From Dermacentor variabilis (lineage: Eukaryota > Arthropoda > Arachnida > Ixodida > Ixodidae): 64,000 nucleotides of DNA. Positions 54,601 through 64,000 of the stretch are shown in pieces. A model generated the notes under the pieces. That model was not told the origin of the DNA and searched no databases. It worked only from the letters and a program-made list of their open reading frames with translations. Position 1 is the stretch's first letter, and each line of letters starts with the position of its first letter. The stretch lies in NCBI RefSeq assembly GCF_050947875.1, contig NC_134577.1, forward strand, positions 67,608,139 through 67,672,138, read 5' to 3'. The position numbers and the translations under genes are program-made.

Positions 54601-57600
54601 GCGGATAGATGTCTTTCCTCTACGCGATTGTACTTGCGTAAAGGTTTTGCAGTCGCTTAAATTGCTTAAGAAAAAAAAAGGGGGGGTATCTGATGGTCAA
54701 CTGTTGCTGTTGGCATGCGATTCGGTGACATCACAGAAAAACTTCGTAACAATTGCACAAACTAACGGTCTATAAATTATTTGCCCCTCTGTAATGCTCT
54801 GGTCGCAACAAACAAGGCTGCCAAATGTGCGAACGACGTCACAAAGCATGGGCGATCCTTCTTCGATTCACCGTCCAACGCCAGGTCTACCAGGACGGCC
54901 AGCAGTATTCCCTTGCACGTAATTCCTCCTCGAACCTTGGTTACCTCGGGCGACATTTCTTTACATTAGTTTTGGCTAGGTGGTCGATCGTGGTCACCAG
55001 ACGGGAGTAACCTCGAGTAGCAACGTGCCGTCTGGCACGTAACGGCTGTGACGTCATCAGTCGGCGCCATTAATATAGTTTCGCTTTCAGCCGGCAGGTG
55101 GCGCGACGACTTGCAGTTCTACTGGGAGCCTCGCAACTTGTTTCCCCGTCCAAGGACGGTAACTGTATAGATTGCATCTTGCGGTAACTTTTTCGTTTTC
55201 GCCGTCCGGTGGTAGAGCCTGCAGCGCTGTTTTATCTGCACGTGCAGGACGCGTCGTCTGCTTCGTGGGTTCGCGGTGGCATCTGTGTACGTGTGTGTGT
55301 GTGTGTGTGAACCATACTTTGCTAAAAAGCGAGGAACGGAAACATTTCCTTTAACAAGGCTACAAAGCTCCGTGCGCCCATTAAGGCAGTATTGTCGACC
55401 GGGGGCGCACGTAACAATTAACAAGTAGTGTGAGTATCACAGCGCACGTTTTTTTTTTCTTTTGCGCAGTACAAGGTCTACGCTTCTCGGACAGCACAAC
55501 AACGACGGTGCATATATATGTATATATATGTATGTATGTATATATATATAGTATATCTATCTTTGTGTGCATGCTAATTGCTCTCACGAAACGCTCGTGT
55601 TCTCGGCAACATTGACGCACTCCGCTCCGTATCGGTCAGCTCCGAACCGCGGATCGAGCGGAGCGTACTATGTAGCCACTTTGCGGCGACCACACGCGCT
55701 GCTCCTACGTACGCAGACGTTCACATTTTCCTGCAGAGCGCTCAAGGGACGCGTTGCAGAACAACCAGAGCGCGACTGGGTTCACGAACGCAGGCTATAA
55801 AGTCTATGCATAGCCTGAATTTTTGGTTAGATTTAAATAAGAAAACCTACGCACAAGCATCGTTTCTCGAGCTCAGTAGCTTCCCAGAAATGCTTTTTTT
55901 TTTCTTAACACGTCACTTTTGCACGGGTAGTGTGAACGTCTGTAGCGAGACCGACGCAAGCGCACCGAATCGTCCAACAGCGACAGGACCAGCAAGAAAG
56001 CGTCTGCTGCTTACAGCATGTTGAACAGAGGGGGCTCTATAATTGACGGGCGCACACTTTAAACCTACGTGCCCAAAAGGCACGACACCCGCCACACAAG
56101 CAACCTATATTGCCAGGGATGCCCTCAGCGAGGTTTACTCTGCGTTCTGCGGCGAGTCATTCTCTTTCCTTTTTTTTTTCTGGAACGTAAGAATATCAGA
56201 ACACCCGTAGAACTACGCGCGATGTGTCAAGTCAAGCCGAAATGCAGCGAATCTCTTGGCGCAAGCGGTGAACGTTGTCGTAGTCTGACGAAAAGAAGAA
56301 AAGGAACGAGCTCTTAACTGGCTTCAACGTCTCGTGGTTACAAGACTTGCGAGCTGCGACGTCAGAAATACGCGTCTCCTATAGTAAGGAGAAGAAAAAA
56401 AAAGCGATCGCCCGACAGGTCTGGAAAGCGCTCAGCGTTTGTGGTAACTGCACCTTTGCGAGGATGACAAAACGCTTTCTGACGACGAAAATAATCGCGG
56501 ATCTTTTACAAAAGGAAGCTTACTTATAGCTGCCTGACTGACGGTACAAGGCTATTTACCCATTGCGAAAGAAAGGGCAGAATTCATAAGACATATGCGT
56601 CGAGAAAACTTGCTCAATTAATACCACTATCACCAGGGTACTTCCTCTGTTTTGTCTATTTGTACCACAAGAATAATAATAAAAAAAATCTCACATGAGG
56701 CTGTGGACGGGTGCGAAAATGCATATGCAAATGCAAAGCTGTAAATTGTACAAATGTTTAAGTACGCATCTGTTTATATTTCGCTATTCGCTTTGCCATT
56801 GTTGCTCCTTTTTATATTTTTTCCTTGGGTTTCGAGGTACGAGACTTTTATTCACCGCAAAGAAAGAAAGAGAAAGAAAAAGCAACTGAATAGTCGAAAA
56901 TATGTCAGTACTCGTTTAAAAGGCTGCTCTGACCAAAGCAGCTATCGAGAACACTCCGAATTGCTTTTAAGTTTATTGCTGCTTGCGTGCGAATAACATA
57001 TATTAACTACGGTCCTTTATTGCAGGCGGCAAGAGGGCCTTTTATCTTGCACATTAGAAACAATTAAATGACCTTGCACTTTCAAGCCAGACATCTTGTT
57101 GTCTACAAACGGTGCAAAAGGATGTTTAATGGCATAAGGAACGTTGCTAAAAAGGCATCGTAGATTTGAGAATCGCTCATGAGGCACTTCTCGATGAAGC
57201 TCTGGGGATTGAATTTATGAAAGCGAAAGAGAGAAAAAATAAAGAAAATATAGGCCTACTTTAGGATTGTGGTGTTTCACAGTGATTAGCGGTTCATTGC
57301 CAAATATCACATTACGTGGCAATGGCTCTCCACGTAAGGTAATGCGAGCTTTCGAGGCCTGTGCACCGGTATTCTCTCCACTGGCTGTGGCAATTTGTAG
57401 CTGCAGCCGCGGGAGCCGAGAACTCGAAGCTCATAAGGTACGCAAAATCGGACTGGACGTCGAAACCTCGACCGTCACCCGACCACGATACCGCACGCGG
57501 ACGTTCCTCGTGGCGAACTTGAGCAAGAACGCAAGAGCGGCCGGGACAGCTGCGATTCTGTATGTTTTGTTTTGCAGTGTGCGTGTGTGTATACGTGTTA

Positions 57601-60600
57601 CTGTGTTTTATATTCTTATCATCTATATTGCTCTAGGGGCCTTTCACACTACGACTGATGAGTCTTCTTTTTTTTTTCCATCCCGGAAGGGATGTTTCCA
57701 TTTTTTTCTTTCACTCGAGCTCTTCTTTGTATAGATGCTACGGACACAAGTGCTTAGTGATGATGCCTAAGACACAAACTAACCACACCTTTGATAGATA
57801 GAAAAAAAAGAGAGAGAAAGAAGAGAACGCGTTCGCCTCGCAGTGTCAGCGTCTCTCTCCGGCGCTGCCCTTCGGAGGACTTCAGTGGACGACGGGGCTT
57901 TTTGCAGCCGACAACAAATGCCTTCGAGAAATGCCTTCGAGAAATGCCTACGGTAGAGAAAATGCCTTCGAGGGAGAGGTTTGTAGCGCGAGCGCTCAGC
58001 TTTTCGGAGTTCAGCTGAGCCCTATACGGGAACTTTGAGCAGCAGGGCACGCGCAGGGCTTCTCTGGACGCGTCCTGCACCTCTGGCAACCCAGTCCTTG
58101 CCCCTTGTAACGGCTCATGCCGACGCGGTCTCGTTTTGTACTTCCGTCTCTGTCGTTGTCTCAGCCGGACGCGTCCAGATGGCGCTGCGGGCAGCTGCCG
58201 TTGCCTACGTCACTGGTGGCGGCGTGCGATTCATTTCTTGTACGTGCGACCGCGTGTGGGTGGGGGGAGTTGCGAGGAAAATGTCGCTGGCAGACGGCTT
58301 CGTGTGACGACGAAGACCTTTGGGGCCTGCAGCGCGCCTTGCACCTCGCGCCACTGCGAAGCGCGATCGAAAAGACGGCTCGGGAAGGAGGAGTGAGAGC
58401 CTACAGTGAACTGATTCGCTCGGGACGCTGCGTTCAAGTCACGTGACGGGCGTTCCCCGTTCACGTGATTAAAAGGGTCTGCCCTCGAGCGTCACCGGCG
58501 AACGGGTCGCCACCTTTCTTTATTGAGAGACCGGACACTGCAGACGTCGTTCGTTTCGACGTGCTTCTTCGGAGACTAACTGTCACGTCAGTGCGGGGAT
58601 GCTTGCACTCGACGCGTTTTTTTCTTTTCTATGGCAAGTGGCAGCGATCTTTCCTCTCTGGAGTTTTGCAAACGGGGGGGTCCTCGGAAGAACGGCGCCG
58701 AAGAAAACCTGCGAACGGCGGCTTCCCCTCTTTTTTTATCCCTTTTTGTTTCTTAAATGCAATCCTAGGCCGCTATAGCACGTTGAAAAGGGGAGCACGT
58801 GTGTTGGCGTCCCCTGCTCGTTTCAGCGCGGGAGACGCCGCCGGAAGCGGAAGAGGCCCGAGCCCCCCGTGGAAGCCCCGGTCGCAAAACCTGCTCCTTT
58901 ACGTCGCCCGTCACGAGGAAGGAGAGAGAGAAGGAGCCGGAACTGCTACGTCATTTCCGGGACCCGTGTTGAGAGACGTCGTGAGAGATTGCTGCACAGT
59001 TGCCCTCCGTGTGACCCGGGACGTAGACTCGCATAGCGGGAAGGCGAGTACGTGGATGACTCTTTATGCTGGACGTACGGAGCATGCCGATGACTTCTCG
59101 TGGACGATACTGATAACCGGGGTAGGTGTGAGGGTGCCAAAAAGGAAGAAGAAGAACGGCACACGGCTTGCCCATGCGTTTCACTGTACACGTGCTACGC
59201 TCACAACGGAAGCTGTGGTTTGGGCTGATTGTTTCTCTGCGTTTACCTATTTTTCGTCGGCGAGCGCTCGCCGGACGTTTATATTGCTGTACCGATCCGC
59301 GCACTGTTCCACGCGGACGATTGGACAGACAAACCACTAGCCGAGGGGAACACGAAATCAGGTGGACACGCCGTGGGATCGGCTCGCGAGCCGGAGCTGC
59401 GACTGTCACGACTGAGACGAGAGACACTGTAACAACGCGACAACGGACACGAAATACTTATATTTTTCTTTTGCCTTGCTGGGGAGGTACGCGTACACGG
59501 ACAGAAGACTCGCCCAGACACGACAGGGACGCACAAGACACGTCATGTGGCTTTGACTCGCTTCCTCTGGTGCTGACAGGGCGTCGTTAAAGACGGGTTT
59601 CGCGACCGGTCGAGAGTAAAGTTGTTGCTTGGATTAGGGGCCGCAATTGTGACTGTATCACTGTTTTGCCTTTAGCCGCTTCGCGGCTCCTAGATGGGTA
59701 AATGCAGAATAACTTTTCGCGGTGCCCGTAGTCGGGTGTTTTAGCCCTCGCCTAGGCCGGGTTCGATGCTGGGCGCTCACTGGGGGGCTCGGGCCTTGCC
59801 GCTGTTTTCTTTTATTCATCTCGCTATCTTGTTTTTTTTCTTCGTGCCATGTGAGCACAGCGTTCGTGGAAACCGCCCTGGCGCGTCGTCCGTCGTTTAG
59901 GCTCGACGACCTCGCGCTTCTGCGGGGGCGGGGAGGGATGTCTGGCGGCGGGGACAAAAGCCGGGCTATCGACACGCGCTTCTGCTCTTGCGACCAGACC
60001 CGAACCGAGCCAGACCGGCACCTAAACCCTAAGAAGACTTCACCGGGACGCGATCTGCGACCAGGCGTTCTGGCGGCCAAACACCGACCCCCCAATCACC
60101 GGCGTGGCGGAACGTTCCCCGATCTTCACCAGGCGTGACCTGAATCTGGCCAAGATTCTGGCTCCCTCCACGGACAGTTGACTCGAGACCAGGACGTGAA
60201 ACCTGGCGCGACCAGCGCCCACCTGAGCCGGGGTTGGAACAACCCTAAACTAAAACAGGCCCAGTTGCACGACACCTCCAGCCTGGCCAGACTGGAGTCG
60301 ACCAGAGCTGACCGTGGCAAACACCGACCTGAGCTGAGCTTGCGTGTGAACTGTCTGCGAACAAGGGCGGACGAGCGAGCCACGTCCCATGCGACGTCTG
60401 TCCGCGCATGGGGGGAGGAGCAGGTTCGTGGGGGGAGGGGTGTGAATCATGGGGGGTTGTATGGACGCTTTTTTTTTTCTTTTACGCGGCTGCGGGCGTA
60501 CACGGTCGCCCGGGCGGCACTTTGACACGGTGGGAGGAAATGGGAGAGCGTTCTCCTCGCCGCATTGCATAAGTTTCAGGTACGACAACCCGGGCTGCTG

Positions 60601-60658
60601 CTGCTGCTTCTGGTGGCGGCCTCGTGCGGCTGCTGCAGCTGCATAGAGTGTGAGGACG
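51661..60658. other. Intergenic region between two convergent genes; no gene recognised
   Basis: About 9 kb with no domain-bearing ORF on either strand. The right part (about 57.8-60.5 kb) is GC-rich and has several long but motif-free ORFs, including one of 291 codons on + (58465-59340). Short GT and TATG runs occur at 55290-55310 and 55512-55555. The stretch 59.8-60.65 kb may be 3' UTR of the SLC4A11-like gene. Confidence 0.4.
59811..59816 (-). terminator. Candidate polyadenylation signal of the SLC4A11-like gene
   Basis: TTTATT on + (AATAAA on -) 843 bases after the stop codon; it appears to be the first AATAAA on this strand, but usage is unproven. Confidence 0.3.
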
Positions 60659-60725
60659 CTACTGGTGCTCGCCGTCCAGCGCTTCCAGGTACTTTTGGTC
60701 GATGAACAGCGTGACCACCTTGTGC
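60659..60725 (-). CDS. SLC4A11: SLC4A11-like, terminal coding exon
   Basis: Twenty-two codons including stop; acceptor GCGCAG on the minus strand ends at 60726. It encodes H-K-V-V-T-L-F then K-Y-L-E-A-L-D-G-E-H-Q. Confidence 0.9.
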
Positions 60726-62737
60726 CTGCGCCAGAGAAGGGAGTCGGTGAGCGAAACACGCACAGAGGGTTCCAGCGGGCCATAAAGCATTGCAGGAGTG
60801 CGAGATTGCAGGGGGGCGAACTGGTTTGCGGAGAGCGCGTTCTTCAACGAAGGCGTTGAAGAATCACACCCTGCTGAGGTAAAGACGAAAAAAAAAACAC
60901 TTTTCATTGCTTTGAACATAAATGAAGATGTAACCTCATGTGATGGGCTAGGATGTGGACTCTGCATTCTGGTTTTTTCGCGTTATCTCGCCGTACTTGT
61001 TCTTTGGTTTTTGTTATCTGGGACGACACAACGGCCAATATAAGATCAGTGCCCATTCCCTGGAACGCTCACTGGCAACAACACGACGAAATCCCTTCAA
61101 AGCATATCCGCTTGCATTCGTTATAAAAGGTTACGCAATCGCTCCCAGACTAATTTAGGAAATGATTAAAGGCAATATGAAATATAGTGTATAATGTATG
61201 AAGCTAATACAAAAGAGATTACATCTTTATTGTGTCCACTTTCTTGCTGTCATCGTAATTGCATGCGTTGACCTCAACAGTCACAAAGCAGGACACTGTA
61301 AAGGTGTTCGGAGTGGTTGCCGGTATACGTAACACTACAGATGCGACGACGTGATTGACTACGACGTACGGGCTTTGCGTACAATTTTACTACGTAGGAG
61401 CGCCACATTAATCCTATCTCGCGATATTCCGGACAATTCTCTAACTTGTGCAGTGGTACTAACGATTTGGACAGAAGGTGCGTTAAAAACTGCAGCGAAT
61501 TATCGTCTTCCCGAAGAAGGGTACACTAAAATATTAAGATCGGGCGAGGCACGGCGTCATGTTGAGTTCCTTATATTTTGGGGAGAGAACGAATCGGGAA
61601 CCTTTAGAACTGTGTAGGGACGATGCAAAGGAAGGTACGCCTGTGCACACTTGTTGTAGACACCCTTTCCTGTCGCAGGGCGGATACGAATGTTCGTGGA
61701 GCGACACACTAATCGCGAAGGGAGGGGGGGTTGCAATGACGCTTAGATACACAAAATAAGCAGTTCTAGCAAAAAGTGAAGGTCTAGAGGGTGCCTTGCT
61801 CGTGTCGCCGCGTTGTGGCACCAAATGCAGGTAAATGCAGGTTATTGCTGTGTACCCACCCACCTCGTGTCTTTAACGTAACCCCACCGTAGGACAACGA
61901 CGACGCGCCCGCGAGACGCGACCGCCACCACCTTCCAGTTCCCAGAAGGGTCAGCCCGCGGACAAACGACCAGAAGGCGCCGGGGGCGCGTTCACGTACA
62001 CACGCGACGACGAGGCGATGCCCCGACCCACCTGAGTGGCAAGAGTAGCAGGATGATGACGGGGAAGACCATCTTTACGTAGGGCCACGGCGCGAACCCG
62101 AAGAAGCACATGACCAGCAGCTGCACCACCTGGCAGACGGTGAACACGTGGATCTTGCGCTGCGGGCACCGGCGGATGTAGTGGTTGGGCGGGTAGGCCG
62201 CCTGCTCCATGAAGAGCAGCGTGATGCGCTCGAACATCTGGTTGCCGTTGAGCGACGTGATGGCCATGTAGAGGAACAGTCCGTCCAGCACCGCGGTCGG
62301 GATGTGCGCCAGCGGGTAGGGCAGCATGAACACCGAGAGCCCGATGAGCAGGTGGGACACGGCGCCCGTGAGCCGGGTCTCACGCACGCGCACTATGATC
62401 TCGTACACGTGGCCCTGGTCGACGCGCTCCTCGACGTCGGCCAGGCTGCGCACGTGCAGCGGCGAGTGGGGCAGCACGCCGTGCATCCAGGGCAGGCCGA
62501 ACAGCGAGAGCACGCCGTTCAGCAGGCCCACGACCAACAGGTCGAGGTGGTAGGCGGCGCCCTTCTTGAGTTTGTTGCACGGGTTGTTCACCACCGCCGC
62601 GGAGATGTTCTGGTCCATGAAGAACAGCAGCGACAGCGCGAGGCCCAGCCCCATGGCGGCCAGGGCGGCGGGCCACTGCAGCGCCTCGACGCGCGCCCGC
62701 ACGAACTGGTCGCTGTGGCCGAAGTGGAACTGCTCCG
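60659..62737 (-). CDS. SLC4A11: SLC4A11-like transporter, last two coding exons (gene continues beyond the right edge)
   Basis: Exons 62737-62032 and 60725-60659 join as AG|G (arginine) across a GTGGGT...GCAG intron and end in TAG. About 257 C-terminal residues are visible. They cover the last membrane segments (L-S-L-L-F-F-M-D-Q-N, then L-F-G-L-P-W, L-F-L-Y-M-A-I-T-S-L and the final P-Y-V-K-M-V-F-P helix). Family hallmarks include H-S-P-L-H-V-R, V-E-E-R-V, P-Q-R-K-I-H and a C-terminal Y-L-E-A-L-D-G-E-H. P-P-N-H-Y-I-R-R, P-Q-R-K-I-H and the D-x-E-H end point to SLC4A11 rather than the anion-exchanger or Na/HCO3 branches. Vertebrate SLC4A11 is a plasma-membrane H+(OH-)/NH3-linked transporter; borate transport has been claimed. 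In ticks the substrate is unknown. Confidence 0.92.
60730..62031 (-). other. Last intron of the SLC4A11-like gene
   Basis: GT (62031-62030) to AG, about 1.3 kb, no repeat recognised. Confidence 0.75.
62032..62737 (-). CDS. SLC4A11: SLC4A11-like, penultimate coding exon
   Basis: 706 bases. The acceptor is a pyrimidine tract plus CCCGCAG ending at 62738; the exon starts with two bases finishing a codon. Very GC-rich third positions. The upstream acceptor shows the true protein continues, so the apparent GTG start at 62702 is internal. Confidence 0.92.
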
Positions 62738-63471
62738 CTGCGGGAAGGGGTAGCGTGCGCGGGGAGCGCGCGAGTAGCCGTTACTGCGGCACGTAGCTTT
62801 TTTGTCTTGTATCCCAGACAGTGGCGCATATCCACAATGGGGGATCGGCCAAGAAGCAGGCGGTTGTTCGTATGCTTAGAAGTAAAGCGAAACTAGATTT
62901 AAATACTGGAGCGTGGGACTATAGAACATAGTTTTTTTACCCTTAATATTCGATCGTGAGATCCACGATGCGCGTGGTCATCGTCGTCGTATCGCTGCGG
63001 AGACGAAGCTCTCACCCAGCGATCCTAACTGACCCCTGTCCCACCGTCAGCCGACTGGCGTGCTGTGCCTACAAATTTTCTATAGTCTCCGTCACTCCAT
63101 CTGATATCCAGCCGCCTTCGATTACGTTTTCTTGCCCGCACCCATTCTGCTACTGTGGTAGTGCGTGCGCTCTGTGTTCTCAGGCGTTGGATGTCCTGCC
63201 CCACCTCTACTTCTTCACATATAGACAGTACACAAATATACGCAAATAGTATTTCGCACGTTGAACGTAAATGTTTCAGTAAATTACTCTCGAATACGTC
63301 TTTTGCCTCAAGCATAACCTTACGAGTTTTGTGTGAGCTTTTCTTTCTTTATTACATACTTGGAGTTAATAAAGTTACAGCAAGACTCCCTTTACCCCCT
63401 TTCAGCTTTCTACTGAACATCTTTAACTGGCTTGTGAAGTGACACGAGGTATATCTTTATTTCAATGAACC
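62738..63471 (-). other. Intron of the SLC4A11-like gene, nothing recognised
   Basis: No further exon with family similarity was found up to the SINE relic. Confidence 0.45.
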
Positions 63472-63685
63472 ACTGAGGGGCGGCTGGATGGCTACGACAT
63501 GTAGTTGCCGACTACAAGGCCGCGCGTACGGTTGCCGGTCGCATTTCGACAGGAACGAAAAAAAGAAAAAGAAACGCCATACTTAGGGGCACGGTAATAG
63601 ACCCCAGGTTGTGAAAATTAGTCCGAAGCACCTCCCCCTCCCCCTCCTAGGCTTTGGGACATTAAACCTCATAATTTAGTTTGAT
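63472..63685 (+). mobile_element. Ruka-type SINE, strongly decayed
   Basis: Plus orientation: GTTGCCGGTCGCATTTCGAC, A-rich run, ACCCCAGGTTGTGAAAATTA and AACCTCATAATTTAGTTTGA, in the order of better copies. Confidence 0.55.
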
Positions 63686-64000
63686 TTGAGATGCGGCTCT
63701 TGCATTAAATTGCCCAACACAGCTGAACCATTCGACAACAAAGTCGCATGCGAAACAATAATACCTGCTTCACATCCCATATTTGTCATAAGAACACACT
63801 TGTTTCACACTGATATCGTCGAGAAACATTTCTAGATTTACTTCGCTGTATCCGATCGTTTATGATATATTGTTCGTTATATCGAGGTTCAATTTATACC
63901 ATTCGAAAGCGTTATAAGCAAGTTTTTCCCGGGTGTCTGGGAAAGACAAACTGCCACGTGGGCGTCTAAACTTGCAGGGAATGGGAGGCATGACGCGGGT
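63686..64000. other. Right edge, nothing recognised
   Basis: Presumably intron of the SLC4A11-like gene; no exon seen. Confidence 0.35.

Noticed and set aside
58465..59340. 291-codon + strand ORF between the two genes
   Set aside because: GC-rich region with overlapping open frames on both strands, no recognisable motif and low-complexity composition; chance ORF more likely.
62148..62753. 201-codon + strand ORF over the transporter exon
   Set aside because: Antisense shadow of a GC-rich coding exon; the minus strand has clear SLC4 motifs and splice sites.

Overview
The window looks like nuclear DNA of a hard tick (Ixodidae, probably a metastriate genus; I cannot name the species). Four observations suggest this. 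It has small exons separated by introns of many kilobases. At least seven copies belong to one tRNA-derived SINE with the architecture of the tick Ruka family. RTE-type LINE fragments recur, and most remaining space is short inverted-repeat elements. No bacterial operons, CRISPR arrays or rRNA genes were seen, and no stand-alone tRNA gene was recognised.

Two host genes are supported, and they converge. (1) A calcyphosine-like EF-hand protein lies on + with four coding exons (18365-18513, 33478-33661, 37350-37559, 51022-51123). The splice phases agree and the spliced product is 214 residues. A GC-rich block at about 8.8-10.25 kb ending in a strong splice donor may be its promoter and non-coding first exon. 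(2) The last two coding exons of an SLC4A11-like membrane transporter lie on - (62032-62737, then 60659-60725), with the rest of the gene beyond the right edge. Between the two genes (51.3-60.6 kb) I see no gene.

Most of the window is transposon stratigraphy inside the introns and flanks. The main structure at 21953-32345 is a minus-strand RTE LINE into which two elements inserted. One is an LTR retrotransposon (22224-29169, 807-bp LTRs without visible differences, 4-bp target duplication). The other is a Ruka SINE (32084-32322, 12-bp target duplication). The LTR element is unusual: its reverse transcriptase/RNase H and integrase resemble Ty3/gypsy, but integrase lies BEFORE reverse transcriptase, as in Ty1/copia. 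Its gag begins with a SAP-like motif and is broken by a one-base frameshift. A CR1/Jockey-type LINE with an intact 912-codon ORF lies at 44.2-47.4 kb. Older RTE relics lie at 4.2, 7.9-8.5, 14.8-16.4 and 41.8-42.2 kb.

The rest is inverted-repeat (MITE or foldback) elements, a rearranged SINE cluster at 4.1-5.75 kb, and microsatellites. One microsatellite appears to have grown from a SINE target-site duplication. All functional statements are read from sequence motifs and family knowledge; no database search was run.
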